Source: Bradyrhizobium erythrophlei
GTDB taxonomy: Bacteria > Pseudomonadota > Alphaproteobacteria > Rhizobiales > Xanthobacteraceae
Direction: 5' to 3'
Length of the DNA: 64,000 nucleotides
Assembly (NCBI GenBank): GCA_900129675.1
Contig: FSRD01000002.1
Location: forward strand, 248,001 to 312,000
Positions 28,911 to 37,063 of the stretch are shown here, in pieces. The translations under genes and the position numbers were made by a program. Each line of letters starts with the position of its first letter. Positions within the stretch are counted from its first letter, which is position 1. The notes under the pieces are model-generated. The model was not told where the DNA came from, ran no database searches, and saw only the letters and a program-made list of their open reading frames with translations.

Positions 28911-30392
28911 ATGGCCGACAAACCCAAAAAACCGCAAAAACTCCGCGCCCGCCTGCCCCGCGGGCTGGAAGACCGTGGCCCCGCCGCCATCGCCGCCACC
29001 CGGCAGATGGTCGAGAAAATCCGCGAGGTCTATGAGCGCTACGGCTTCGAACCGGTGGAAACGCCGGCGATGGAGTTCACCGACGCGCTCGGCAAATTCC
29101 TGCCCGACCAGGACCGACCGAACGAGGGCGTGTTCTCGTTCCAGGACGACGACGAGCAGTGGATCTCGCTGCGCTACGATCTGACCGCGCCGCTGGCGCG
29201 CTATGTCGCGGAGAATTTTGAGTCGCTGCCAAAGCCCTATCGCAGCTACCGCGCCGGCTACGTCTACCGCAACGAAAAGCCCGGCCCCGGCCGCTTCCGC
29301 CAGTTCATGCAGTTCGACGCCGATACGGTGGGCTCGGCCTCGCCGGCGGCCGACGCCGAGATGTGCATGATGGCGGCGGATACGATGGAGGCGCTGGGGA
29401 TTCCGCGCGGCAGCTATGTCGTGAAGGTGAATAACCGCAAGGTGCTCGATGGGGTGCGGGACGCCATTGGCATTGCCGATGACGGTCAATGGCTGACTGT
29501 GATGCGCGCAATCGACAAGTTGGATCGGCTTGGCATATCCGGAGTTCAGCAGTTGCTTGGTGAAGGTCGCAAGGACGAGTCCGGCGACGTTACGAAGGGC
29601 GCTGGTTTGAAGCCCGATGATATCGCGCTGGTGATCGGCGCGATCGGAACTGATGAGAAGGCAGCGCAGATCGATGCGCGACTGCTCGAAAGCAAGATCG
29701 GACAACAAGGTCGTGAAGAGCTGGATGAAATAAGCAAGCTTGTTACAGCGTCCGGCTATGGTGCCGACCAAATCAAGATCGATCCCTCCGTCGTCCGCGG
29801 CCTCGAATATTACACCGGCCCGGTCTACGAAGTAGAACTCACGCTCGAAACCAGAGACGAAAAGGGCCGCCCCGTGCGCTTCGGCTCGGTCGGCGGTGGC
29901 GGCCGCTATGATGGCCTGGTCTCGCGCTTCCGCGGCGAGCCGGTGCCGGCGACCGGATTTTCGATCGGCGTGTCGCGGCTGCAGGCCACGCTGACCATGC
30001 TCGGCAAGCTCGACACCACGCCGGACTTCGGGCCTGTCGTGGTTACCGTGTTCGATCGCGACCGCGTCGCGGATTACCAGAAGATGGTCGCACAGCTTCG
30101 CAACGCCAACATCCGCGCCGAACTCTATCTCGGCAATCCCAAGAACATGGGCAACCAGCTCAAATATGCCGACCGCCGCAACTCGCCTTGCGTCATCATC
30201 CAGGGCTCGGATGAGAAGGCGCGCGGCGAAATCCAGATCAAGGATCTGATCGAGGGCGCCAAGGCAGCCGCTGCGATCGCCTCCAACCAGGAATGGCGCG
30301 AGACCCGTCCGGCGCAGTTTTCGTGCGCCGAGGGCGAGATAGTCGCCAAAGTGCGCGAAGTTTTGGCGCGCCATGACGTGAAGTGGGGATAG
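28911..30392 (+). CDS. hisS: Histidyl-tRNA synthetase
   Basis: Class II synthetase of 493 aa that charges tRNA-His. Motif 2 is seen in YRAGYVYRNEKPGPGRFRQF, the histidine-specific block in VRGLEYYTGPVYEVEL, and motif 3 in ATGFSIGVSRLQ. A C-terminal anticodon-binding domain follows. An insertion in the middle (about residues 195-270) fits the longer alphaproteobacterial HisS. Codon choice in this insertion (about 29500-29760) is visibly less GC-biased than the rest of the gene. It is monocistronic with palindromic repeats on both sides. Confidence 0.95.
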   Translation: MADKPKKPQKLRARLPRGLEDRGPAAIAATRQMVEKIREVYERYGFEPVETPAMEFTDALGKFLPDQDRPNEGVFSFQDDDEQWISLRYDLTAPLARYVAENFESLPKPYRSYRAGYVYRNEKPGPGRFRQFMQFDADTVGSASPAADAEMCMMAADTMEALGIPRGSYVVKVNNRKVLDGVRDAIGIADDGQWLTVMRAIDKLDRLGISGVQQLLGEGRKDESGDVTKGAGLKPDDIALVIGAIGTDEKAAQIDARLLESKIGQQGREELDEISKLVTASGYGADQIKIDPSVVRGLEYYTGPVYEVELTLETRDEKGRPVRFGSVGGGGRYDGLVSRFRGEPVPATGFSIGVSRLQATLTMLGKLDTTPDFGPVVVTVFDRDRVADYQKMVAQLRNANIRAELYLGNPKNMGNQLKYADRRNSPCVIIQGSDEKARGEIQIKDLIEGAKAAAAIASNQEWRETRPAQFSCAEGEIVAKVREVLARHDVKWG

Positions 30393-30405
30393 CTATTCAT
30401 TTCGG

Positions 30406-30489
30406 CGTCATGCCCGGCCTTGTGCCGGGCATCCACGTCTTGTTTGATGCGGGAGATCGTGGATGGCCGGGAGAAGCCCGGCCATGACG
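30406..30489. repeat. Intergenic palindromic repeat, family C (copy 2)
   Basis: CGTCATGCCCGGCCTTGTGC continuing to CGGGCATCCACGTC faces GATCGTGGATGGCCGGGAGA continuing to AGCCCGGCCATGACG, the same plan as 22029-22119. It ends 27 bp before the tautomerase start. Confidence 0.75.
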
Positions 30490-30516
30490 AAAAGAAACGA
30501 GAACGAGGAGACAATA

Positions 30517-30720
30517 ATGCCTGAGATTACCGTGAGCATGGCCGCCGGCCGTACCGACGAACAGAAGGCCGGCATGATGCGCGACATCACCCAGGCGCTG
30601 GTGAAAAACCTCGGCGTCGATGCCGATGCGGTCGTGATCCAGATCAACGAAGCCCCATTGGCCCACAAGATGAAGGGCGGCAAGACGTTTGTTGAGCGCG
30701 CGGCTGCGGCGAAGAAGTAA
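30517..30720 (+). CDS. 4-oxalocrotonate tautomerase family enzyme
   Basis: Short (67 aa) tautomerase-superfamily protein. After removal of Met, Pro-1 (PEITVSMAAGR) becomes the catalytic base. The remainder fits the beta-alpha-beta fold (DEQKAGMMRDITQALVKNLG, VVIQINEAP). GAGGAG sits 6 nt before the ATG. An upstream in-frame ATG at 30463 is within repeat C and would bury the catalytic proline, so it is rejected. It might act in aromatic catabolism or be a promiscuous tautomerase; no pathway genes are adjacent. Confidence 0.9.
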   Translation: MPEITVSMAAGRTDEQKAGMMRDITQALVKNLGVDADAVVIQINEAPLAHKMKGGKTFVERAAAAKK

Positions 30721-30727
30721 TTTCCCC

Positions 30728-30892
30728 TCGTCGTCCCCACCTAGTGCGCAATTGCGCACGGGGGCGGGGACCCATAACCACCAATGCCTGTTGTTAGCGT
30801 GGGCGGTAGCTCCAGCATCGCGCAACATTGGCATCACGCGGTATGGGTCCCGGCTCCTGATGCGCAATTGCGCATATGGGCCGGGACGACAG
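30728..30892. repeat. Intergenic repeat, family E (copy 1)
   Basis: Contains GTGCGCAATTGCGCAC and ATGCGCAATTGCGCAT self-complementary blocks, plus outer halves CGTCGTCCCC and GGGCCGGGACGAC. The GGGACCCATA and CACGCGGTATGGGTCCC blocks recur at 32329-32456. Confidence 0.65.
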
Positions 30893-30921
30893 CGGAGTGT
30901 GTTTGCGCATCGGGATCACCC

Positions 30922-31317
30922 ATGGACGCACGCGACGTCATCAAGATCGGCATGAGCGCCGAGCGAACGCTGGTCGTGCCGGTCGAGCGTACGGTCGGGC
31001 ATTTCGTGCCTGATATGCCGATGGTCTATGCGACGCCGATGATGATCCTGGAAATGGAGATGGCGTCCGGCGACGCCATCCGCAGGTTTCTTGCGCCGGG
31101 CTGGGTCACGGTCGGCACTGAAGTCAATATCCGCCATCTCGGCGCCTCGCTGGTCGGCGCCACGGTGCGGACCACGGCAAAAGTGATCGCGGTGGAACGC
31201 CGCGTGATCCGGTTTGAGGTCGAGGCCTTTGAAGGCGAGCGCAAGATCGGCGACGGCCACCATGCCCGCGGCCTCGTCAATGTCGAGGCATTCAACAAGC
31301 GTCTCGGGGCCAAATAG
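30922..31317 (+). CDS. Hot-dog fold thioesterase (FlK-like family)
   Basis: Acyl-CoA thioesterase-like protein of 131 aa. YATPMMILEMEMAS and VNIRHLGASLVG provide the Thr, Glu and His placed like the catalytic residues of fluoroacetyl-CoA thioesterase family members. EVEAFEGERKIGDGHHARGLV completes the hot-dog core. The natural substrate is unknown; fluoroacetate detoxification should not be assumed. The ATG at 30922 gives a normal family start; the frame is open further upstream through the repeat. Confidence 0.85.
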   Translation: MDARDVIKIGMSAERTLVVPVERTVGHFVPDMPMVYATPMMILEMEMASGDAIRRFLAPGWVTVGTEVNIRHLGASLVGATVRTTAKVIAVERRVIRFEVEAFEGERKIGDGHHARGLVNVEAFNKRLGAK

Positions 31318-31330
31318 CAGCTTGCTCAAA

Positions 31331-31463
31331 CGTCATCCTGAGGTGCTCGCCGTCTTCGGCGAGCCTCGAAGGATGGGCCGCGGGCACTGAGCCAGTCATC
31401 CTTCGAGGCTCGCAAGGGCGCACCTCCAGCGACAACGGCAAAGCCGTTGCGCAGGGATGACGG
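31331..31463. repeat. Intergenic palindromic repeat, family H (copy 1)
   Basis: CGTCATCCTGAGGTGCTCGC at one end and CGTTGCGCAGGGATGACGG at the other enclose two facing CCTTCGAGGCTCGC-type segments. It separates the convergent thioesterase gene and proC and may terminate both. Confidence 0.7.
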
Positions 31464-31477
31464 ATGAGGCGGCAGAG

Positions 31478-32317
31478 CTACTTCGCCAGATCCCTCGAAC
31501 GCTGCGTCGCCGCGGCCACCGCGCGCGTCAAGAGCGGCTGCAGGCCGTTCGGTCCCATCAGCACGTCGAGCGCCGCCGCCGTGGTGCCGCCGGGGGAAGT
31601 CACGTTCTGGCGCAGCGTGGCTGATGCCAGGTCCGAGCGGTGCAGCAATTCGCCGGAGCCGGCGACGGTTTCGCGCGCCAGTTTGGTGGCGAGCTCGGCA
31701 GGCAGGCCGGCCTCGACGCCGGCGCGCGCCAGTTCTTCGGCGAGCAGGAAGACATAGGCGGGGCCCGAGCCGGACACCGCCGTCACCGCGTCCATCAGGC
31801 TTTCCCCGGCGACCCATTCGACCGACCCGGTGGCGCGCAACAGGGCGTCGGCGATCGCGCGCTGTGCGGCGCTGACCTTTTTGGCCGCGACCGCGACCGT
31901 GATGCCGCGGCCGATCGCGGCCGGCGTGTTCGGCATGGCGCGCACCACGCTGCCGCCGCAGACCGCTTCGAGCGACGCGATAGTGGTGCCCGCCATGATC
32001 GAGACCACCAGCGTCGACGGTCCCGTGAATGCTTTCAGCGCGGCGCCCGCTTCGCGGAACGACTGCGGTTTCACCGCGACCACCAGCGTGTCGACTTCGC
32101 CGACCTGCTTGGCCGGCGGATTGAGGCGAACGCCCTTGGCGGCCAGCGCGTTGATCTCGGCCGACGGATGCGGCTCGATCACCACCACGCGTTTGGGATC
32201 GAGCCCCTGCGCCAGCCAGCCGGTCAGCATCGCGCCGCCCATCTTGCCCGCGCCGGCGAGGGCGATGGTGCCGTGAACGTTTTGCAAAGGGTTGTGAGTT
32301 TTTGGAGGTGTCACCAC
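31478..32317 (-). CDS. proC: Pyrroline-5-carboxylate reductase
   Basis: NAD(P)H-dependent reductase of 279 aa for the last step of proline synthesis. The Rossmann motif is IALAGAGKMGGAMLTGW. The conserved active-site and dimer block is MDAVTAVSGSGPAYVFLLAEEL, and the C-terminal helix block is VTSPGGTTAAALDVL. The open frame begins at a GTG; a second GTG 13 codons later (VHGTIALAG) is also possible. The pairing with a YbjN-domain gene just upstream on the same strand is common in Rhizobiales. Confidence 0.95.
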   Translation of the reverse strand: MVTPPKTHNPLQNVHGTIALAGAGKMGGAMLTGWLAQGLDPKRVVVIEPHPSAEINALAAKGVRLNPPAKQVGEVDTLVVAVKPQSFREAGAALKAFTGPSTLVVSIMAGTTIASLEAVCGGSVVRAMPNTPAAIGRGITVAVAAKKVSAAQRAIADALLRATGSVEWVAGESLMDAVTAVSGSGPAYVFLLAEELARAGVEAGLPAELATKLARETVAGSGELLHRSDLASATLRQNVTSPGGTTAAALDVLMGPNGLQPLLTRAVAAATQRSRDLAK

Positions 32318-32328
32318 AAATTACTCTC

Positions 32329-32456
32329 GTCGTCCCCGCGTAAGCGGGGACCCATAGCCACCAGCGGTTCTAGTGAAGCGCTGAAGGCGCTACAAGCATT
32401 TTGCAAAAACTTCGGCGTCACGGCGTATGGGCCCCTGCTTTCGCAGGGGCAACACC
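32329..32456. repeat. Intergenic repeat, family E (copy 2)
   Basis: Outer halves CGTCGTCCCCGCG and CTGCTTTCGCAGGGGC, with the hairpin CCCCGCGTAAGCGGGG and inner GGGACCCATAGCCACCA and CACGGCGTATGGGCCCC, mirror copy 1 at 30728. It lies between ybjN-like and proC. Confidence 0.65.
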
Positions 32457-32489
32457 GGATATGTGGCGGGCACGCCGGCGTAAGGCGCC

Positions 32490-32990
32490 CTACGCCTCGC
32501 CCTCGGTGTCGAACATCGCCGCACTCATGGCTTCCTGCGCCGTCTTGCCGGCCCAGACCACGAACTGGAACGCCGGGTAGTAGCGCTCGCTGGCGTGGAT
32601 GGCGCCGACCAGCATGCTCTCGCATTGCGCGGCCGAGGCGGTGAGCCCGCCCGGCAGCAGCAGCGCCTGCCGGTACATGATCATGCCGGTGTGGGTCCAG
32701 ATGTCGAAATGACCCACCCATAATTGCTCGTTGATCGCGGCGATCAGCCGTTGCACTTCGGGCCGCCGCGCGGCCGGAATCTTCATGTCGAAGGCGCAGG
32801 CCAGATGCAGCGCTTCGATCTCGGCCATCCAGGTGAAGGAGAGCTGGTAATCGGTCCAGTCGCCCTTGGAGACGATGGTCACTTCGTCTTCGCCGGAACG
32901 CTCGAACGCCCAGTTGTTATTGGCGGCGATATCCTCGACGACCGCCAGCGGATTGGTCCGGGAATCAATTATGCCTTCGAGGAGGGACAT
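32490..32990 (-). CDS. YbjN domain-containing protein
   Basis: Small soluble protein of 166 aa with the YbjN fold (putative sensory transduction regulator, related to type III secretion chaperones). Blocks seen: NPLAVVEDIAANNNWAFER, WMAEIEALHLACAFDMKIP, EVQRLIAAINEQLWVGHFDI and a C-terminal CESMLVGAIHASERYYPAFQ. Family members bind partner proteins; no enzymatic motif is present. It is encoded upstream of proC, from which it is separated by repeat E. Confidence 0.88.
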   Translation of the reverse strand: MSLLEGIIDSRTNPLAVVEDIAANNNWAFERSGEDEVTIVSKGDWTDYQLSFTWMAEIEALHLACAFDMKIPAARRPEVQRLIAAINEQLWVGHFDIWTHTGMIMYRQALLLPGGLTASAAQCESMLVGAIHASERYYPAFQFVVWAGKTAQEAMSAAMFDTEGEA

Positions 32991-33357
32991 GCCGTCTCGA
33001 CCCTTGTTCTTTTAAATCTGTTGATACGCACACGGCGCCGGAACGCGCCAAACGATGCGCTGCTGCCGACTGCAATCCCTGGGGTCCCCCCGAGGCCTGC
33101 CGGGATGAAGTGATGTGATTTGCGGAATCGGCGCAACCGCACCCCGAGTCCGTCCACAACGAAAGCGGCGCTCGTCCACAGCTGATCGTGTGGCTGACTA
33201 TTGTCATGAGAACAAACCGGAATCGGATTGTGCTCAAGCCGGCTCAGCGCGTTGGTTCCCGCCTTAATCGTTAATTTCCGGCCGAAACTCTTCTGGAGCA
33301 TCGCCCGGTTTCGCTCTGGCGTCATGGGCACATGCGGATTACCCATAGTGAAGGTTC
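32991..33357. other. Gene-free interval upstream of the ribH promoter
   Basis: No convincing coding frame on either strand. It should contain the ybjN promoter. No repeat family from elsewhere in the window was recognised here. Confidence 0.6.
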
Positions 33358-33386
33358 TTGCTGGCACAGCTCCGGTTCGACATAAT
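33358..33386 (+). promoter_or_regulatory. Sigma-70-type promoter of the riboswitch-ribH transcript
   Basis: TTGCTG and CATAAT separated by exactly 17 bp, placing transcription start near 33393, about 25 nt before the FMN aptamer. Spacing and position support it; there is no experimental evidence. Confidence 0.6.
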
Positions 33387-33416
33387 CCCGGCAGGTCGCC
33401 CAGCCGGGCAGCCGAT

Positions 33417-33567
33417 GTTCTCAGGGCGGGGTGAAAATCCCCACCGGCGGTAAGGGTGACGTAGCCCAAGCCCGCGAGCGCCTTCTTGTCTGGGAAACCA
33501 GAGAAAAAGGGTCAGCAGATTCGGTGTGAATCCGAAGCCGACGGTTAAAGTCCGGATGAAAGAGAAC
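33417..33567 (+). promoter_or_regulatory. FMN riboswitch (RFN element)
   Basis: All hallmarks are present: P1 stem GTTCTC (33417-33422) with GAGAAC (33562-33567), the AGGGCGGGGTGAAAATCCCC junction, ACCGGCGGTAA, then AGCCCGCGAGCG, GGTCAGCAGATTCGGTGTGA, and the closing GCCGACGGTTAAAGTCCGGAT. It precedes ribH by 76 bp. A GC-rich hairpin follows at about 33574-33600 (CAGCCGCGC / GCGCGTGGCTG) with only a short T run, so control may act on translation or by weak termination. FMN binding is expected to lower ribH expression. Confidence 0.96.
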
Positions 33568-33643
33568 GGTTGCGGCAGCCGCGCTTTCGCGCGTGGCTGT
33601 TTCGTTCCGTGTGCCCTGATTCTGGTCCTGAAAGAGGAAAGCC

Positions 33644-34201
33644 ATGAATCAGATGTTGCAAGAGCCTGAAGTCCAAAACCCCAAAAACCAAACCCCCGAA
33701 CCGCCCGCGCACCCGGCGCCAGCGCATCCGCGGTTTGCCAAACCGCAGCGGGTCGCCTTCGTGCAATCGTCCTGGCATCGCGACGTGGTGGAGGAATGCC
33801 GCATCGCGTTCCTGGCCGAGAGCGCAGCGCGCCACATCACCAACATCGACGTGTTCGAGGTGCCGGGCTCGTTCGAGATCCCGCTGCATGCGCAGATACT
33901 CGCCAAGACCCGGCGCTACACCGCGATCGTCGCTGCCGGACTCGTGGTCGATGGCGGCATCTATCGCCACGAGTTCGTCGCCGACACCGTGATCAAGGCG
34001 CTGATGGACGTGCAGTTGCGCACCGAAGTGCCGGTGTTTTCGGCGGTGTTGACGCCGCAGCACTTCCACGAAAGCGCCGCGCATTTCGATTTCTTCCGTA
34101 AACATTTCGCGACCAAGGGCATCGAGGTCGCCGAAGCCTGCGCCAACACGCTGCTCAGCCTGGAGCGGTTGCGCGGCCAGGTCGCGGCGGGGATTGTGTA
34201 G
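33644..34201 (+). CDS. ribH: 6,7-dimethyl-8-ribityllumazine synthase (RibH2-like)
   Basis: Condenses 5-amino-6-ribitylaminouracil with dihydroxybutanone phosphate in riboflavin synthesis. After a disordered proline-rich N-terminus (about 30 residues), the core has FVQSSWHRDVVEEC, VFEVPGSFEIPLHAQ and AAGLVVDGGIYRHEFVADTV. The tryptophan in SSWH and the divergent substrate loop fit the type II (RibH2) lumazine synthases of rhizobia and Brucella rather than the housekeeping RibH1. Other rib genes except ribF are not in the window. Expression is controlled by the FMN riboswitch directly upstream. Confidence 0.93.
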   Translation: MNQMLQEPEVQNPKNQTPEPPAHPAPAHPRFAKPQRVAFVQSSWHRDVVEECRIAFLAESAARHITNIDVFEVPGSFEIPLHAQILAKTRRYTAIVAAGLVVDGGIYRHEFVADTVIKALMDVQLRTEVPVFSAVLTPQHFHESAAHFDFFRKHFATKGIEVAEACANTLLSLERLRGQVAAGIV

Positions 34202-34232
34202 GCAAAACCTCCACGATCCGTTGATTGTCATT

Positions 34233-34264
34233 CCCGCCGCCGGCCATGTAAGCTCGGCGGCGGG
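34233..34264 (+). terminator. GC-rich stem-loop after ribH
   Basis: A perfect 10-bp stem CCCGCCGCCG / CGGCGGCGGG with a 12-nt loop, 31 bp after the ribH stop. It lacks a T tract, so it may be an attenuator or mRNA-stabilising hairpin rather than a true intrinsic terminator. Confidence 0.4.
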
Positions 34265-34302
34265 AGGAGGCATGCCCGTGGAGACGGGCGGCCGGCAAGA
34301 TC

Positions 34303-35523
34303 ATGTTCGAAGGACACGATCCCTATCTCGTCGCGCTCTCGGTGGTGATCGCGATTCTGGGTGGTTACACCGGCTTCGGCCTCACCGCGCGCATCCGCGG
34401 GACGCCGGATGCCAGTCATCGGCTGCTGCTGGCCGGCGCCGCGTTCTTCCTCGCCATCGGCATCTGGACCATGCATTTCGTCGGCATGCTGGCCGCACCC
34501 CTGCCATCGGGCACGGTCTATCTGGTGCTGCCGACCATCGTATCGTTCCTGATCTGCGCGCTGGTGGTCGGCATTTCCCTGTTCTTTGTCTCGACCGGCG
34601 AGCCGTCGCTGCTGCGCGTGGTGTCCTCGGCGGTGCTGCTCGGGCTCGGGATCGCCAGCATGCATTACGTCGGCATGCACGGGCTGTCCGGCGATTTCGG
34701 AATGACGCATGACGCCGCCATGGTCGTGCTGTCGGTCGGAATCGCGATCGTCACGGCCTATGGCGGCTTGCGCGCCTTCCTGGCGCGGCAGGGCGGCGTG
34801 CAACTGGCGTTGAGCGCAGTCGCCTTCGGGGTCGCGGTGTCCGGCATGCACTATACCGCGATGGCCGGCATGCATCTGACAGCGCCGTCGGAGGGATCGC
34901 ATCACCACATCGAGGGATTGGCGGCGACCTCGCAAATGCTGTCGCTGGTGGTGGCGCTGCTCTGCTTCGTGATCGCGGCCGGTTTCCTGTTGTCGCTGGT
35001 GCCGGACCCGCGCAAGAAAACGACGCCGGCGGCCGATATGGCCGCCGCCGGTGCAGACCCGGTCCATCTCGCGGCCGATATGCCATCGGCCGACGTCGGC
35101 AGCGCCCCCACCAGCCCGCGGCTGCGGGCAACAACGCCGCTCGGCGGCATCGGCCAGCCGCCGCGCGCGGCGCCCGCGCCCCGGCTGCCGGTCGAAGGCG
35201 CCGACGGCACCCACTTCATCGATACCGCCGATATCAGAAGTGTGCGGGCCGACGCCCATTACACCAAGGTCCATGACGGCACCCGCGAGCGGATGTGCCC
35301 ATGGTCGATCTCGGAGGCCGAAGCCCAGCTCGACCCCGGCCTGTTCGTCCGGGTGCACCGCAGCCACATCATCGCAATCCCCCACGTCACCCTTGTCCGC
35401 AAGGAGGGCGACGGCGCGATCGTCGAACTCGACGGCCCGTCGCCGCACCGCGTGCCGGTCAGCCGCGCCAAGATCGCCGAGGTGAAGGCGCGCCTCGGTC
35501 TCGTCCGGCGCCACGCCTCCTGA
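34303..35523 (+). CDS. coxC: CO dehydrogenase cluster regulator, MHYT-LytTR protein
   Basis: Membrane-bound regulator of 406 aa. The N-terminal MHYT domain (about residues 10-235) has seven hydrophobic helices and three signature motifs (MHFVGM, MHYVGM, MHYTAM), thought to bind metal and sense a diatomic gas or redox state. An Ala/Pro-rich linker leads to a C-terminal LytTR DNA-binding domain (about residues 300-400: RSVRADAHYTKVHDGTR, LFVRVHRSHIIAI). This architecture and a position just before coxM match CoxC of the Oligotropha carboxidovorans cox cluster; CoxH has the same plan, so C versus H rests on position. It probably acts on the repeats at 35542. Confidence 0.88.
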   Translation: MFEGHDPYLVALSVVIAILGGYTGFGLTARIRGTPDASHRLLLAGAAFFLAIGIWTMHFVGMLAAPLPSGTVYLVLPTIVSFLICALVVGISLFFVSTGEPSLLRVVSSAVLLGLGIASMHYVGMHGLSGDFGMTHDAAMVVLSVGIAIVTAYGGLRAFLARQGGVQLALSAVAFGVAVSGMHYTAMAGMHLTAPSEGSHHHIEGLAATSQMLSLVVALLCFVIAAGFLLSLVPDPRKKTTPAADMAAAGADPVHLAADMPSADVGSAPTSPRLRATTPLGGIGQPPRAAPAPRLPVEGADGTHFIDTADIRSVRADAHYTKVHDGTRERMCPWSISEAEAQLDPGLFVRVHRSHIIAIPHVTLVRKEGDGAIVELDGPSPHRVPVSRAKIAEVKARLGLVRRHAS

Positions 35524-35541
35524 TTAGGTCGGCAAGGCTGA

Positions 35542-35575
35542 CGCATTTCGTGCGCGCTTATCCGCAATTCGTGCG
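35542..35575 (+). promoter_or_regulatory. Candidate LytTR operator upstream of coxM
   Basis: Direct repeats CGCATTTCGTGCG (35542-35554) and CGCAATTCGTGCG (35563-35575) differ at one base and have a 21-bp period, two helical turns, as in known LytTR sites. A TTGACC box lies 8 bp downstream at 35583-35588; no good -10 was seen at standard spacing. The operator assignment is an inference. Confidence 0.55.
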
Positions 35576-35687
35576 AATTTCCTTGACCTTGTGCCGGCGC
35601 GATTGCGGACCAAAATGCGAGGAGACAGCCTCTACTCCAACGTCCGCGCCAATTTCAAAAGCGCCAAAGGACGAATGGAGGAGACCC

Positions 35688-36551
35688 ATGATTCCTGGCC
35701 CATTCAGCTATCACCGGCCGGCGACGGTCGCCGACGCGGTCAAACTGCTTTCGACCATGGGCGACGAGGCAAGGCCGCTGGCCGGCGGCCACAGCCTGGT
35801 GCCGATGATGAAGCTCAGGCTCGCCACCCCCGAGCATCTCGTCGACCTGCACGGCATCGACGGCCTCAAGGGCATCCGCCGCGACGGCAACACTGTCGTG
35901 ATCGGCGCGATGATCACTCTGCACCAATTGCTGGCGTCGGACGAGATCGCCAAATCACTGCCGATCCTGCACGAAACCGCGCTCTTGATCGCCGATCCCC
36001 AGGTGCGCTATCGCGGCACCATCGGCGGCAATGTCGCCAATGGCGATCCCGGCAACGATATGCCGGCGCTGATGATGACCCTGGGCGCGAGCTACCGGCT
36101 CGAAGGCAAGTCGGGCGCGCGTGATGTCGCAGCGAGCGAATTCTACCAGGGCGCCTATTTCACCGCGCTCGAGCCCGGCGAACTGCTGACCGCGATCTCG
36201 ATTCCGGTACCCGCTGCCGGACACGGCTACGCCTACGAAAAGCTGAAGCGCAAGGTCGGCGATTACGCCACCGCAGCGGCCGCGGTGGTGCTGACGATGG
36301 CGGGCGGCAAGGTCGCCACCTGCAAAATCGGCCTCACCAATCTGTCGGAAACGCCGCTGCTCGCCGAGGACGCCGCCAAGGCGGTGATCGGCACCAGCCT
36401 CGATGCGGCGACACTGAAGAAGGCCGCAGCCGCCGCGGTCGCAATCATGGCGCCGGCCGCGGACGCCCGCGGGCCCGTCGAATACCGCAAACATGTCGGC
36501 GGCATCATGGTGACGCGCGCGCTGCAGCGCGCCGCCGGCCGCGTTGGTTAG
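35688..36551 (+). CDS. coxM: Aerobic carbon monoxide dehydrogenase, medium (FAD) subunit
   Basis: Flavoprotein subunit of the Mo-Cu CO dehydrogenase, carrying electrons from the [2Fe-2S] centres to the quinone pool. The 287-aa product has the two FAD-binding signatures AGGHS (residues 32-36) and TIGGN (111-115), at the same positions as in O. carboxidovorans CoxM, and the conserved VGDYATAAAAVVLTM block. The ATG follows GGAGGAGACCC. The frame is open upstream to 35295, but that stretch overlaps coxC in another frame and is not coding. First structural gene of the cox operon. Confidence 0.95.
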   Translation: MIPGPFSYHRPATVADAVKLLSTMGDEARPLAGGHSLVPMMKLRLATPEHLVDLHGIDGLKGIRRDGNTVVIGAMITLHQLLASDEIAKSLPILHETALLIADPQVRYRGTIGGNVANGDPGNDMPALMMTLGASYRLEGKSGARDVAASEFYQGAYFTALEPGELLTAISIPVPAAGHGYAYEKLKRKVGDYATAAAAVVLTMAGGKVATCKIGLTNLSETPLLAEDAAKAVIGTSLDAATLKKAAAAAVAIMAPAADARGPVEYRKHVGGIMVTRALQRAAGRVG

Positions 36552-36562
36552 GGGAGGGACAA

Positions 36563-37063
36563 ATGGCAAAAACACATGTGACCATGAAGGTGAACGGCGC
36601 CGAGGTCGAAGGCCTCGTCGAGCCGCGCACGCTGCTGGTGCATTTCATCCGCGAAAATCTGGGGCTGACCGGCACCCATATCGGCTGCGAGACCACGCAT
36701 TGCGGCGCCTGCACCGTCGATATCGACGGCATGTCGGTGAAGAGCTGCACCATGTTCGCGGTGCAGGCCCAGGGATCCGACATCACCACCATCGAGGGCA
36801 TGGCCAATGCCGACGGCTCGCTGCACGCGCTGCAGGAAGGCTTTCGCATGATGCACGGCCTGCAATGCGGCTTCTGCACCCCCGGCATGATTGTTCGCGC
36901 ACAGCGGCTGCTGAAGGAAAACCCGTCGCCCACGGAAGAAGAAATCCGGATGGGCATATCGGGCAATATTTGCCGCTGCACCGGCTACCAGAACATCGTC
37001 AGGGCGATCCAGTACGCCGCCGCCAGGATCAATGGCGTTGAATTCAAGGAGGCTGCGGAATGA
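36563..37063 (+). CDS. coxS: Aerobic carbon monoxide dehydrogenase, small (2Fe-2S) subunit
   Basis: Iron-sulfur subunit of 166 aa. The plant-type ferredoxin cluster is bound by Cys42, 47, 50 and 62 (GCETTHCGACT, KSCT). The molybdopterin-proximal cluster is bound by Cys102, 105, 137 and 139 (QCGFCTPGM, ICRCTGYQN). The spacing is the same as in structurally characterised CoxS. GGGAGGG precedes the ATG by 5 nt, 11 bp after coxM. The stop overlaps the coxL start as ATGA. Confidence 0.96.
   Translation: MAKTHVTMKVNGAEVEGLVEPRTLLVHFIRENLGLTGTHIGCETTHCGACTVDIDGMSVKSCTMFAVQAQGSDITTIEGMANADGSLHALQEGFRMMHGLQCGFCTPGMIVRAQRLLKENPSPTEEEIRMGISGNICRCTGYQNIVRAIQYAAARINGVEFKEAAE

Noticed and set aside
35583..35616. 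Complete sigma-70 promoter for coxM from TTGACC
   Set aside because: The only -10-like hexamer (CAAAAT) is 22 bp away, outside normal spacing; only the direct repeats were kept as a regulatory feature.
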